From Janthinobacterium sp. CG3 (GTDB lineage Bacteria; Pseudomonadota; Gammaproteobacteria; Burkholderiales; Burkholderiaceae_D), in NCBI RefSeq assembly GCF_000344615.1, contig NZ_KB467824.1:2978786-3042785 (forward strand): DNA of 64,000 nucleotides, read 5' to 3'. Both the position numbers and the translations under genes were made by a program. Positions within the stretch are counted from its first letter, which is position 1. Every line of letters starts with the position of its first letter. This document shows positions 27,875 through 36,848 of this stretch, one piece after another. A model generated the notes under the pieces. That model was not told where the DNA came from and ran no database searches. It saw only the letters and a program-made list of their open reading frames with translations.

Positions 27875-29901
27875 AGCCGGCGCGCCCGGGCCACCGCTGG
27901 AGCGCGCTGGCGCCGGCCCTGGCGCGCCTGCCGCGCGACAAGGCCGACACCTTGTTGCTGCTGTTCGCCGCGGTGCTGGTGCTGGCGCCGCACGCCGCCC
28001 ACCTGCCGCCGTGGAGCGTCGCCAGCGTCGCCGCCAGCCTGCTGTGGCGCGCCGTCATCACCGTGCGCGGCACCCGCCTGCCGCCGCTGTGGCTGCTGCT
28101 GCCGCTGTCGCTGCTGGCCATGGGCGGCGTCTACGCCAGCTTCCGCACGCTGCTCGGGCGCGAGGCCGGGGTCGCCATGCTGGCCCTGCTGCTGGCCTTC
28201 AAACTGCTGGAAATGCACGCCAAACGCGACCTGTTCGTGGTGGTCTTCCTCAGCTTCTTCCTATTGCTGACGAATTTCTTTTATTCGCAAAGCATCGCCA
28301 CCGCCGCCGTCATGCTGCTGACCATTGTCGTGCTGTTGGCGGCGCAACTGTCGTTCCAGTACAGCGGCGTGCAACCGCCGCTGGCGCGCCGGCTGCGCCT
28401 GGCGGGCGGTATCGTCGGCGCCGCCGCGCCGCTGGCGCTGCTGCTGTTCGTGCTGTTCCCGCGCATCGAGGGGCCGCTGTGGGGCCTGCCGGGCGACAGC
28501 CACAGCGGGCGCACCGGCCTGTCCGAGACGATGGCGCCGGGCGCCATCGCCAACCTGGCGCAATCGGAGGAGCCGGCGTTCCGGGTGCGCTTCGAGCGCG
28601 CCGCGCCGCCGCAGCGGCAGTTGTACTGGCGCGGCATCGTGCTGGGCGACTACGACGGGCGCACCTGGACCCGGCTGGGCGCGACGCGCCGCGGCGGCGC
28701 GCCCGAGCAAGTCGAGATCAAGCTGAACGGGCCGTCGCTGCGCTACCAGGTCACGCTGGAGCCGAGCGGCCAGCGTTGGTTGTTCGCGCTCGACCTGCCC
28801 GAGCGGCTCTACGAACTCGACGGCAATGCGCAGGCGGTCTCGCCGGCGCTGGAAGTGATGGTGCTGAATCCGATCGCCCAGCGCACCCGCTACCGCGTCA
28901 GCTCGGTGCTCAACTACGCGCTGCAGGCCGACGAGCCGGCCGGGCGCATGCGGGCGTGGCTGGCGCTGCCGGCCGGCTACAACCCGCGCGCGCTGGCCTG
29001 GGCCGCGCGCACGGCGGCCGGCCGCCAGCCCGCCGAGGCCATCGAGGCGGTGCTGCGCACCTTCCGCCAAGAACGGTATTTCTACACGCTGCAACCGCCG
29101 CTGCTGGGGCGCGACGCGGTCGACCAGTTCCTGTTCGACAGCAAGGCCGGCTTCTGCGAGCACTACGCCGGCGCCTTCGTCGTGCTGATGCGGGCGATGG
29201 GCATTCCGGCGCGCGTCGTCACCGGCTACCAGGGCGGCGAAATGAACCCGGTCGACGGCTACCTGACGGTGCGCCAGTCCGACGCCCACGCCTGGGCCGA
29301 AGTCTGGCTGGCCGGGCGCGGCTGGCTGCGGGTCGACCCGACCGCCGCGGTCGCATCCGAGCGGGTCGAGCGCAACCTGGCCGGCGCGCTGCCGGCGTCC
29401 GGCGGCTTCGGCCTGCAGGGGCTGCACGAGTTGATGGGCGGCCCCGGCTCGCTGCTGGCGACGCTGCGCTTCAACTGGAACGCCGTCAACAACGGCTGGA
29501 ACCAGTGGGTGCTCGACTACAACCCGCAGCGCCAGCGCGGCGTGCTGGCGCAGCTCGGCCAGAGCGCCGGCAATTGGCAGGCGCTGCTGGGCGCCGCGCT
29601 GGCGGGCGCGTTGCTGGCGCTGGTATGGGCGCTGCGGCGGCGCCGCCAGCGCGACCCGTTCGACGCGCTGTACGCCGCGTTCTGCCGCCAGCAGGCGCGC
29701 CGCGGCTGCGCCCGCGCGCCGCACGAAGGTCCGCACGGCTACGCCAAGCGGCTGGCGGCGACGGCGGCGCCGGCCGAACGGCGCGCCGCCGCCGCGCGCT
29801 TTCTGGCAATCTACGGCGCGATCAAGTATGGTGTCGCCAGTCCCCATGACAAAGCGGCGGCGCTGCCCACCCTGCGCCGCCTGCTCAACCAATCCCGATG
29901 A
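27871..29901 (+). CDS. Transglutaminase-like membrane protein, DUF3488/TgpA family
   Basis: 676 aa. Five or six N-terminal membrane segments (about 25-200, DUF3488), a periplasmic region, and a transglutaminase-like domain: Cys near residue 428 (KAGFCEHYAGAFVVLMRAMG), His near 472 (SDAHAWAEVWL) and Asp near 489 (LRVDPTAAV) form the catalytic triad. A last membrane segment (about 570-590) precedes a short cytoplasmic DUF4129-like tail. Related to Pseudomonas TgpA, an essential inner-membrane protein with periplasmic transglutaminase activity. Overlaps both neighbours by 4 bases. Confidence 0.93.
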   Translation: MKPARPGHRWSALAPALARLPRDKADTLLLLFAAVLVLAPHAAHLPPWSVASVAASLLWRAVITVRGTRLPPLWLLLPLSLLAMGGVYASFRTLLGREAGVAMLALLLAFKLLEMHAKRDLFVVVFLSFFLLLTNFFYSQSIATAAVMLLTIVVLLAAQLSFQYSGVQPPLARRLRLAGGIVGAAAPLALLLFVLFPRIEGPLWGLPGDSHSGRTGLSETMAPGAIANLAQSEEPAFRVRFERAAPPQRQLYWRGIVLGDYDGRTWTRLGATRRGGAPEQVEIKLNGPSLRYQVTLEPSGQRWLFALDLPERLYELDGNAQAVSPALEVMVLNPIAQRTRYRVSSVLNYALQADEPAGRMRAWLALPAGYNPRALAWAARTAAGRQPAEAIEAVLRTFRQERYFYTLQPPLLGRDAVDQFLFDSKAGFCEHYAGAFVVLMRAMGIPARVVTGYQGGEMNPVDGYLTVRQSDAHAWAEVWLAGRGWLRVDPTAAVASERVERNLAGALPASGGFGLQGLHELMGGPGSLLATLRFNWNAVNNGWNQWVLDYNPQRQRGVLAQLGQSAGNWQALLGAALAGALLALVWALRRRRQRDPFDALYAAFCRQQARRGCARAPHEGPHGYAKRLAATAAPAERRAAAARFLAIYGAIKYGVASPHDKAAALPTLRRLLNQSR

Positions 29902-31031
29902 GATTTTCCGTGCCCCACACCACCCGTTCCCTGAGCGCCCTGATCCTGGCCCTGCCGCTGTTGCTGGGCGCGGCCGCGGCCAGCGCCGCGCCACACAAAC
30001 CCGGCCACGCCAAAGCCAGCCGCAAGGCCACGCCGGCGCCGACAGCCAAGCCGAAGGCGGATACCGACAGCGAATTCGTCAACTTCGCCGAATGGAAGCA
30101 AGTCGGCCAGTTCCTCGACGACATCGCCGCCAAGCACCAGTTCGACCGCGCCGAGCTGGACGCGCTGATGGCCAAGGTGCGCTACGTCGACAGCGCGATC
30201 CAGCTGATGAAGCCGGCGCCGCCGGGCAAGCCGAAAAACTGGCAAGCCTACCGCGCCCGCTTCGTCGAGCCGGTGCGCATCGACGCCGGCGTCAAATTCT
30301 GGAACGACAACGCCGAGGCGCTGGCGCGCGCCGAAAGCGTCTACGGCGTGCCGGCCGACATCATCGTCGGCATCATCGGCGTCGAAACCGTGTACGGGCG
30401 CAACACCGGCCGCTTCCGCGTGCTCGACGCGCTGACCACGCTGGCGTTTTCCTACCCGGAAACGCCGACCCGCCTGGCGCGCATGGAATTTTTCCGCGGC
30501 GAATTGGAAAGCGCGCTGCTGTTCGCCCGCCAGGGCGGCGTCGACCCGCTCTCTCTGCTCGGCTCCTATGCGGGCGCGGTCGGCCTGCCGCAGTTCATGC
30601 CCAGCAGCATCCTCAAGCACGCGGTCGACTTCGACGGCGACGGCCGCATCGACCTGCGCGGCTCGGCCGGCGACGCCATCGGCAGCGTCGCCCACTTCCT
30701 GGTGCAACACGGCTGGCAGCGCGACCTGGCGCGCCCGTTCGCGCTGCCGGTCGCGGTATCGCCGGGACGGGCCTGGGAACCTTTCATCGGCCAGGGTCTC
30801 GAAGCGAAGTTCCGCCCGGACGAGCTGCTCGCCGCCGGCGTCAGCAGCGACACGCCCTTGCCCGGCGGAAGGTTGTTTGGTCTGGTAGACTTGCAAAATG
30901 GCTCGGAAGCAACCGAATATTGGCTGGGTAGCGCCAATTTTTTTGCTATTACGCAATACAACCGCAGTTACTTCTACGCCATGTCGGTGCTCGACCTGGG
31001 CCGCGCCGTACAATTGGCGCGCGGCATGTAA
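29898..31031 (+). CDS. mltB: Lytic murein transglycosylase B
   Basis: 377 aa. Signal peptide (ALILALPLLLGAAAASAA) without a lipobox Cys, so probably soluble and periplasmic rather than lipid-anchored. The catalytic Glu is in IIGVETVYGRN (about residue 163); MEFFRGELESALLFAR, GAVGLPQFMPSS and VDFDGDGRIDL are MltB/SLT3 family motifs. Cleaves the MurNAc-GlcNAc bond, forming 1,6-anhydro products. Its start overlaps the transglutaminase gene (ATGA), which ties cell-wall turnover to the MoxR-TgpA unit. Followed by a palindrome at 31038. Confidence 0.95.
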   Translation: MRFSVPHTTRSLSALILALPLLLGAAAASAAPHKPGHAKASRKATPAPTAKPKADTDSEFVNFAEWKQVGQFLDDIAAKHQFDRAELDALMAKVRYVDSAIQLMKPAPPGKPKNWQAYRARFVEPVRIDAGVKFWNDNAEALARAESVYGVPADIIVGIIGVETVYGRNTGRFRVLDALTTLAFSYPETPTRLARMEFFRGELESALLFARQGGVDPLSLLGSYAGAVGLPQFMPSSILKHAVDFDGDGRIDLRGSAGDAIGSVAHFLVQHGWQRDLARPFALPVAVSPGRAWEPFIGQGLEAKFRPDELLAAGVSSDTPLPGGRLFGLVDLQNGSEATEYWLGSANFFAITQYNRSYFYAMSVLDLGRAVQLARGM

Positions 31032-31037
31032 AGACGT

Positions 31038-31057
31038 CTTTCTTACTTGTAAGAAAG
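31038..31057. repeat. Perfect 9-bp inverted repeat after mltB
   Basis: CTTTCTTAC (31038-31046), TT, GTAAGAAAG (31049-31057). There is no T run after it, so it fits an operator or mRNA stem better than a terminator. It begins 6 bases after the mltB stop. Confidence 0.6.
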
Positions 31058-31146
31058 CGTAAGGAAGGTTGATACTGGCGCGCCGCGCCCGTATGGTGGA
31101 GCCGCACAGCCGCTTTGTGGCTATCGTGTGGCGCATCATCCCCGAA

Positions 31147-31175
31147 TTGCTTTATACTTAGAATTGTCATATTAT
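31147..31175 (+). promoter_or_regulatory. Sigma-70 promoter candidate for the HTH-like gene
   Basis: TTGCTT (31147-31152), 17 bases, TATTAT (31170-31175). It would give an untranslated leader of about 270 bases. Confidence 0.6.
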
Positions 31176-31450
31176 TATTTTTTGACGCGGCGTAAGCGTA
31201 GTAAATACCAAATTCATGTTGCACTTTGACAACAGTGATTTGGTGGTAACGCGCTGTTTCTTTATTGCTTATGAGTATTAGATTGCTTCATGTTGTACAA
31301 TTGTGCATATATTACGACATTACGAAACCTGTATCCCGGATCCGACCGTGTGTGAATTCGTTCCTTTAGTAAAGAATGAACATTGACGCAGCAAGAGCGA
31401 GCTCCGAGTGTTTTTACTTTGCAGTGCAACTACAGAAGGAACATTAGAAC

Positions 31451-31783
31451 ATGACAAACCAAGTCGGCATTGATATGAACAGCGATTCGGAATCCGATGA
31501 TTTGCTCCAGTACAATCCAAACAGATTGTTGGACACCCTGATCGAAAACCTGCGCCTGAAGAACGACGCAGCCCTGTCCCGCGCGCTGGAAGTCGCGCCC
31601 CCGGTGATCAGCAAGATCCGCCACCACCGCCTGCCGGTTGGCGCCTCGCTGCTGATTCGCATGCACGAAGTGAGCGACCTGAGCATTCGCGACCTGCGTT
31701 ACTTGATGGGCGACCGCCGCAACAAGTTCCGCATCAGCGACAAACAGTTCAAACCAAAGGAAGGCGAAACACCGCAAGGTTAA
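31451..31783 (+). CDS. Small helix-turn-helix-like protein
   Basis: 110 aa. The middle (NRLLDTLIENLRLKNDAALS, then RALEVAPPVISKIRHHRLPV) has the spacing of a Cro/C1-type HTH: helix, A-ALSRAL-V, then P-VISKIRH as the recognition helix. The N-terminus is acidic and the C-terminus basic (DRRNKFRISDKQFKPKEG). GAAGGAAC precedes the ATG. The long A+T-rich leader suggests regulated expression. Family not recognised; DNA binding is inferred from the helix pattern. Confidence 0.75.
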   Translation: MTNQVGIDMNSDSESDDLLQYNPNRLLDTLIENLRLKNDAALSRALEVAPPVISKIRHHRLPVGASLLIRMHEVSDLSIRDLRYLMGDRRNKFRISDKQFKPKEGETPQG

Positions 31784-31795
31784 TCCCTGCGGTGT
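31769..31795. repeat. Stem-loop at the end of the HTH-like gene
   Basis: ACACCGCA (31769-31776) and TGCGGTGT (31788-31795) bracket the stop codon. There is no T run, so termination activity is uncertain. Confidence 0.4.
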
Positions 31796-31898
31796 CGCGT
31801 TCGCGCTGGCGCCCCTCCCCTCGCGGGGAGGCGGCAGCAGCGTTGCAGGGTTGTACGCGACCGGCTAGCCGGTCAAGCTACGAAGTGACTTAACTCAG

Positions 31899-32801
31899 TT
31901 ACGCAGGAAACACCCCGGTCGACAGATAACGGTCGCCGCGGTCGCAGACGATGAAGACGATCGTCGCGTTCTCCACGGTTTGCGACACGCGCAACGCGAT
32001 CTCGCAGGCGCCCGCCGCCGAAATACCGCAGAAAATCCCCTCTTCCGCCGCCAAACGGCGCGCCATGCGCTCCGCCGCGCCCTGGCTGACGTATTCAATC
32101 TGGTCGACCCTGGCCTTGTCGTAGATTTTCGGCAGGTAAGCCTCCGGCCATTTGCGGATGCCGGGAATCGACGAGCCCTCTTCCGGTTGCGCGCCGATGA
32201 TCTGGACGGCCGGATTGTGCTCCTTCAAATACTGCGACACGCCCATGATGGTGCCGGTGGTGCCCATGGCGCTGACGAAATGGGTGACGCGGCCGTCGGT
32301 GTCGCGCCAAATCTCCGGGCCGGTGCCCTCGTAGTGGGCGCGCGAATTGTCGTGGTTGGCGAACTGGTCCAGGATAATGCCCTGGCCGTCCTTTTGCATC
32401 TGCTCGGCCAAGTCGCGCGCATACTCCATGCCGCCGGTCTTGGGCGTGAGCACGATTTGCGCGCCATAGGCCGCCATGCTCTGGCGCCGCTCGATGCTCA
32501 GGTTCTCCGGCATCAGCAACACCATCTTGTAGCCGCGCAGCGCCGCCGCCATCGCCAGCGCGATGCCGGTGTTGCCGCTGGTGGCCTCGAGCAAGGTATC
32601 GCCCGGCTTGATGGCGCCGCGCTCCTCGGCGCGCCGCAACATCGACATGGCGGCGCGGTCCTTGACCGACCCGGCCGGATTGTCGCCCTCCATTTTACCC
32701 AGGATAATGTTATTCCGCGCGAGCGCATCGGCGCCGGGCAAGCGCGTCAAGCGCACCAGCGGCGTATTACCGATCGTATCTTCGAGTGTCTTATAAGCCA
32801 T
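31899..32801 (-). CDS. cysM: Cysteine synthase B
   Basis: 300 aa. PLP-dependent synthesis of cysteine from O-acetylserine and sulfide or thiosulfate. PLP Lys47 in PAGSVKDRAAM; phosphate-binding loops SGNTGIALA and GTTGTIMG. The short length and the EGDNPAGSVKDR region match CysM rather than CysK. Start at 32801 (MAYKTLEDTIGNTPLVRL). In related genomes cysM lies close to mltB and comEA; here several accessory genes are placed around it. Confidence 0.95.
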   Translation of the reverse strand: MAYKTLEDTIGNTPLVRLTRLPGADALARNNIILGKMEGDNPAGSVKDRAAMSMLRRAEERGAIKPGDTLLEATSGNTGIALAMAAALRGYKMVLLMPENLSIERRQSMAAYGAQIVLTPKTGGMEYARDLAEQMQKDGQGIILDQFANHDNSRAHYEGTGPEIWRDTDGRVTHFVSAMGTTGTIMGVSQYLKEHNPAVQIIGAQPEEGSSIPGIRKWPEAYLPKIYDKARVDQIEYVSQGAAERMARRLAAEEGIFCGISAAGACEIALRVSQTVENATIVFIVCDRGDRYLSTGVFPA

Positions 32802-32986
32802 CGTCTGTGATTGAATTCAACAAAACACCCATTCTAATCCGAGAACCGCCGGCGCGTATCCGCCAGCCCCCGGGCCAGGTCCCGATATGACGGTTTTCTT
32901 GCCTCCCCAGCCCGGCACCCTAGCTTGTTGTGAAGATTCTGCGCTAGACTGGCCGCTACGGTTTTTTTCATTTTGGGGGATGGGGC

Positions 32987-34747
32987 ATGGCGATGAGCAG
33001 CGTACCGGAGTTTGTGCCCGAAGCGGGCAAGGACGATCCCGTCCAGGCACCGATGGTCGATGTCGCGTCGCGCCGGCAGCAGATGTTCCCGGTGCTGACG
33101 GCGGCCGAGCTCAGGCGGCTGCAGCGTTTCGGCGCGCCTTGTTGTTTCCGCGACGGCAAGAGCATTTTCGAGGCCGGCAGCAGTACCTTCGGCATGCTGG
33201 TGGTGTTGTCGGGCCGTATCGCGATCAGCCGCAACGACGGCCTGGGCACAATGACGCCGGTGACCGAGCACGGCCCCGGCGAGTTCAGCGCCGAAGTGGC
33301 GCAGTTGTCGGGCCGTCCGGCGCTGGTCAACGGCCACGCCGTCGGCAACGTCGAGGTGCTGGTGGTGTCGTCGGAGTCGCTGCGCGCGCTGGTGGTAGCC
33401 GAGGCCGAGCTGGGCGAGCGTATCGTGCGCGCGCTGATCTTGCGCCGCGTCGGTCTGCTCGAGTTCAATTCCGGCAGTCCGGTGCTGGTCGGGCCGCGCG
33501 GCAACGGCAATATGCACCATTTACAGAGTTTCTTGTCGAGTAACGGGCATCCGCATACGGTGCTCGACCCGGCCCTCGACGAGTGCGCCGCCGCGCTGGT
33601 GGCGCGCCACCAGCCCCAGCCCGGCGAGTGGCCGCTGGTGGTGTGCCCGGACGGCAGCGTGAAGAAGAATCCGTCGAATGTCGAGCTGGGCCGCTGCCTG
33701 GGCTTGTTGCCCGACTTAAACGACGGCAAGGTGTTCGACGTGCTGGTGGTGGGCGCCGGCCCGGCCGGCCTGGCCACCGCCGTCTACGCCGCCTCGGAGG
33801 GCTTGTCGGTGCTGGTGCTGGAGCAGCGCGCCTACGGCGGCCAAGCCGGCGCCAGCGCCCGCATCGAGAATTATCTGGGCTTTCCGACCGGCATTTCGGG
33901 ACGCGCGCTGGCCGGACGCGCCTATGTGCAGGCGCAAAAATTCGGCGTCGAGATCGCCATTCCCGCCAACGCCGCGCGCCTGCAGTGCGAAAGTTATCCG
34001 CCGCGCCTGTCGCTGTGCGACGGCACCGAGCTGAAAGCGCGCACCGTGGTGCTGGCCTGCGGCGCGCGCTACCGCCGGCCGTCGCTGGCCAACCTGAAGT
34101 CCTTCGAGGGCCGCGGCGTGTATTACTGGGCTTCGCCGATCGAGGCCAAATTGTGCAAGGAGCAGCAGGTGTTGCTGGTGGGCGGCGGCAATTCGGCCGG
34201 CCAGGCCGCCGTGTTCCTGTCCGCCCACGCCGCGCGCGTGCACGTGGTGATCCGCGGCGCCGGCCTGGCCGCCAGCATGTCGAGTTATCTGATCGAGCGC
34301 ATCGCCGCCACGCCCAATATCGTGCTGCACACGCACACCGAGCTGGTGGCGCTGGAGGGCGACGAGGATGGCCTGGCGTCTGTGCGCTGGCGGAACAACC
34401 AGAACGGCGACGAGCAAGAGTGCGGCGTGCGCCAGGTGTTCCTGTTTGTCGGCGCCGAGCCGAACACCGACTGGCTGGCCGACTGCGGCGTCGGCGTCGA
34501 CGACCACGGCTTCATCCGCACCGGTTTCGACGTCACGCGCGCGCAATGCCGCGCCAACGGCCACCCCGGCCATGTGCCGGACGAGGCGCCGCCGCGCGCC
34601 GCGCTGGAAACCAGCGTGCCGGGCGTGTTCGCCTTCGGCGACGTGCGCGCCGGCTCGACCAAGCGGGTCGCCGCGGCGGTCGGCGAAGGCGCCGCCGTGG
34701 TGTCGCAGATCCACGCGTTCCTGGCCACGCTGCCGGTTCGACCTTGA
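32987..34747 (+). CDS. Cyclic-nucleotide-binding domain fused to thioredoxin reductase-like flavoprotein
   Basis: 586 aa in three parts: a cNMP-binding-like beta-barrel (about 30-150: FRDGKSIFEAGSSTFGMLVV, GPGEFSAEVAQLSGRPA), a linker/thioredoxin-like segment (about 160-245), and a two-dinucleotide-domain flavoprotein (FAD site VLVVGAGPAGLATAVY about 253, NADPH site VLLVGGGNSAGQAA about 394, and FAFGDVRAGSTKRVAAAVGE at the end). Where thioredoxin reductase has CATC this protein reads YWASPIEA (about 379), so both redox cysteines are gone. It may pass electrons to something other than a disulfide. Stand-alone gene. Confidence 0.88.
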   Translation: MAMSSVPEFVPEAGKDDPVQAPMVDVASRRQQMFPVLTAAELRRLQRFGAPCCFRDGKSIFEAGSSTFGMLVVLSGRIAISRNDGLGTMTPVTEHGPGEFSAEVAQLSGRPALVNGHAVGNVEVLVVSSESLRALVVAEAELGERIVRALILRRVGLLEFNSGSPVLVGPRGNGNMHHLQSFLSSNGHPHTVLDPALDECAAALVARHQPQPGEWPLVVCPDGSVKKNPSNVELGRCLGLLPDLNDGKVFDVLVVGAGPAGLATAVYAASEGLSVLVLEQRAYGGQAGASARIENYLGFPTGISGRALAGRAYVQAQKFGVEIAIPANAARLQCESYPPRLSLCDGTELKARTVVLACGARYRRPSLANLKSFEGRGVYYWASPIEAKLCKEQQVLLVGGGNSAGQAAVFLSAHAARVHVVIRGAGLAASMSSYLIERIAATPNIVLHTHTELVALEGDEDGLASVRWRNNQNGDEQECGVRQVFLFVGAEPNTDWLADCGVGVDDHGFIRTGFDVTRAQCRANGHPGHVPDEAPPRAALETSVPGVFAFGDVRAGSTKRVAAAVGEGAAVVSQIHAFLATLPVRP

Positions 34748-34833
34748 CTGATAAGGCGGCTTCGGCGTTGAGGCGGTCAACACCCGGGGCGTAAGCCTGG
34801 GGTCAGGGCCTAATGCCGCTAAGTGAAGCGTTC

Positions 34834-34920
34834 GTAGGTCGGATTAGCGGAGCGTAATCCGCCGCCGAGCCGCTGCCGACGCCAGTCGGGTTACGCCCTT
34901 TCGGGCCAACCCGACCTACG
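34834..34920. repeat. REP-like element, two hairpins
   Basis: CGGATTA (34840-34846) pairs with TAATCCG (34855-34861); GTCGGGTT (34885-34892) pairs with AACCCGAC (34908-34915). Same two-hairpin order as at 2706-2812, between convergent genes. Confidence 0.8.
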
Positions 34921-34932
34921 AAATCGGCACGT

Positions 34933-35487
34933 TCAGCGGGGCGCCAGCTCAGGGTGCCGCGCCAGCAGTTGCGCGCGCATCGCGTCGATGCGCCGCAGCT
35001 TTTCCTCGACTTTGGCGATTTCCGCGGCCGGCACGCCGGCTTCGCGGCCGCGCGCTATGTCGCGCCGCAGTGCCGGCAGGTCGGCGTCGGCGGCCTGCAC
35101 GTAGCCGGCGTACAGCTTCATGTTCTGGCGCGACTCGTAGCCCTGGTAGGCTTTCGGATCGGCCAGTTCCGCCGCGCTGGGCGCTGCGGCGGCCTCGTCG
35201 CGGCTGATCGGCGGCGTGCGCGGGTCGCCGTTCTGGCGCGCCAGCGCCATGCTGTAGGCCGCCGGCTCGGCCCGCCCCAAGGGCGTCAGCGCCACCCGTT
35301 TCGGTTCGGCGTCGACGCCGTCCAGCGCCGCCGGCCAAGCGGCCGGCACCGCCGCCGACACCGATGCCGCTGGCGGCGGCGCGGCCGCCGCCAGCGGCGC
35401 CGCCGCGTCCGGCGCGGCGCGCGGCCACAGCAGCATGACGCCGGCGCCGGCGACGGCGGCGCCCAGCAGCGCGGCGCGCCACGTCAC
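34933..35487 (-). CDS. Membrane-anchored helical periplasmic protein of unknown function
   Basis: 184 aa. N-terminal anchor (ALLGAAVAGAGVMLLW), an Ala/Pro-rich linker (about 24-55), then a mostly helical, charged domain ending DIARGREAGVPAAEIAKVEE and KLRRIDAMRAQLLARHPEL. Not recognised as a known family. The layout of anchor, Ala/Pro linker and helical domain resembles steric lipase chaperones, and it is the third gene of an operon with a phospholipase C-like enzyme and a parvulin. A role in folding or release of that enzyme is a hypothesis. The start overlaps the parvulin stop by 4 bases. Confidence 0.65.
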   Translation of the reverse strand: MTWRAALLGAAVAGAGVMLLWPRAAPDAAAPLAAAAPPPAASVSAAVPAAWPAALDGVDAEPKRVALTPLGRAEPAAYSMALARQNGDPRTPPISRDEAAAAPSAAELADPKAYQGYESRQNMKLYAGYVQAADADLPALRRDIARGREAGVPAAEIAKVEEKLRRIDAMRAQLLARHPELAPR

Positions 35488-36848
35488 GACGGCGTGTCCA
35501 GTTGCAACGGCACGTCAAGCATGGCGCCGTTGACCTCGATCACGGCGCTGCGCAGCAGGCGCAGACGCAGCAGCGTCAACTGCGCGGCGGCCTTCTCGCG
35601 CGCCAGCGCGTTGCGCGCCGCGTAGCCGACCGCTTCCGAATCGGCCGCCTGGTAGCCCATCACGCGCTGCTCGACCAGCACCACTTCCCACGGCGCGGGC
35701 TGGTTGGGCGGCACCGGCGCGCGGAACGGCCGCGACACCTGCCCCTGCGCCTGCATGAACACCAATTGCTGTAACCAGCTCAGCTTGCCCTCGTGCTTGA
35801 TCCAGCCCAGTTCACCGCCGGCCTTGGCGTCGTCGGCGCTCGAGTAGCGCCGCGCCAGCGCGCCGAAGTCTTCGCCCCGGGCGGCGGCGGCCACCACCTC
35901 GTTGCCCAGCTTTTCGTCCGGCACCCGGATGTGGCGCGCCTTGACCCGTTCAATGCGCGTAAATTGGTCCTTGTGGGCGGCGTAATAGCCGGCGATCTCG
36001 GCCGCGCTCACCTGGCGCGCCAGGCGCCCCAGCAAGGGGCTGTCGTCGTGCAAGTCCTCGCCGATGCCGTGCAAGGCTCGCAGCGCCCGCACCTCGTCCT
36101 GGTCGTCCAGGGTCAGGCGCAAATCGTCGACCGCCTTGGCGCCATGCTGTTGCCTGGCCCAGTGCAAGACAAACAGGTTGGCCAGCCGCAGCTTGGCTTG
36201 CTGGCCGAGGAACTCCTGGTTACGCTTGAACAATTCCACCCGGCCCTGCACGTTCTGGCGCTGGTATATGTCGTACAACGTCAGCGCGCCGCCTTTGCCG
36301 GCGGGCAGCCTGTAGCGCAGCACCACCAGCCGTTTCGCCTGCGCCAGCTGGGCCTCGCTCAGCGCGTATTCCAGCAACAACTTGTCGGACTTGCCGAACA
36401 CCCGGTCCCACGCCGCCGGGTCGGGCGCCGCGCTGTCGCCGACCAGGCCGTCGAGGCTGCCGCCGGGCAAGGCCTGCAGCGCCGTTTCAAGCTCCTTGCC
36501 GTAGTGCGCGCGCAGATTCGCCGCCAGCCTGTCGTCGGCGGCGACGTCGCGCTGGAACGTGACGCGGGTGGACGGATGCAGCTCGGCGTCCTTGAATTCG
36601 CGCCGCGCCGCCCCCGCCAGCAGGCGGTTGCCGATCGCCGTCTGCAGCGCCGCCGTGCGGGTCGCCTCGGGCGTTTTCTCGCGCGCCGTGCGCAGCAGCG
36701 ATTCCACGCTGAGCGCGTACAGCGGCGCGCCGTCGATGCGCGCCGCCAGCGCCGGCTCGCTCAGCCGGGTGCTCACCGGCGCCGCGCCGGCTTGCGCGCA
36801 CCACAGCGCGCAGGCCGCCAGCGCGGCCAACTTGCCCAGCGGGCTCAA
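35484..36848 (-). CDS. Parvulin-type peptidyl-prolyl isomerase, periplasmic
   Basis: 454 aa. Signal peptide MSPLGKLAALAACALWCAQA, a long N-terminal helical chaperone region (about 30-290), and one parvulin domain (about 295-395: VKARHIRVPDEKLGNEVVAA, FGALARRYSSADDAKAGGEL, GWIKHEGKL). The layout resembles SurA/PrsA-type foldases but with one PPIase domain. It is translationally coupled to the phospholipase-like gene upstream and the anchored protein downstream (4-base overlaps at both ends), so it probably acts on the products of this operon. Confidence 0.85.
   Translation of the reverse strand: MSPLGKLAALAACALWCAQAGAAPVSTRLSEPALAARIDGAPLYALSVESLLRTAREKTPEATRTAALQTAIGNRLLAGAARREFKDAELHPSTRVTFQRDVAADDRLAANLRAHYGKELETALQALPGGSLDGLVGDSAAPDPAAWDRVFGKSDKLLLEYALSEAQLAQAKRLVVLRYRLPAGKGGALTLYDIYQRQNVQGRVELFKRNQEFLGQQAKLRLANLFVLHWARQQHGAKAVDDLRLTLDDQDEVRALRALHGIGEDLHDDSPLLGRLARQVSAAEIAGYYAAHKDQFTRIERVKARHIRVPDEKLGNEVVAAAARGEDFGALARRYSSADDAKAGGELGWIKHEGKLSWLQQLVFMQAQGQVSRPFRAPVPPNQPAPWEVVLVEQRVMGYQAADSEAVGYAARNALAREKAAAQLTLLRLRLLRSAVIEVNGAMLDVPLQLDTPS

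Larger units (their letters stand above)
31032..31450. other. A+T-rich intergenic leader before the HTH-like gene
   Basis: 419 bases with no gene. Contains the palindrome at 31038, a good promoter (31147-31175), and several inverted-repeat fragments such as TTGTACAATTGTGCA around 31295. Base composition is far lower in G+C than the genes on either side. Confidence 0.7.

Noticed and set aside
27871..29901. Transglutaminase-like gene as a toxin
   Set aside because: The membrane topology and the moxR-DUF58-mltB context match the TgpA housekeeping family, and no secretion or immunity gene is present.
31769..31795. Terminator after the HTH-like gene
   Set aside because: A stem is present, but no T run follows and it spans the stop codon, so I list it only as a stem-loop.
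34799..34812. GGGGTCAGGGCC motif, with a similar GGGCCTGACCCC near 60413, as a mobile element end
   Set aside because: Two short imperfect matches without flanking structure are not enough to call an element.
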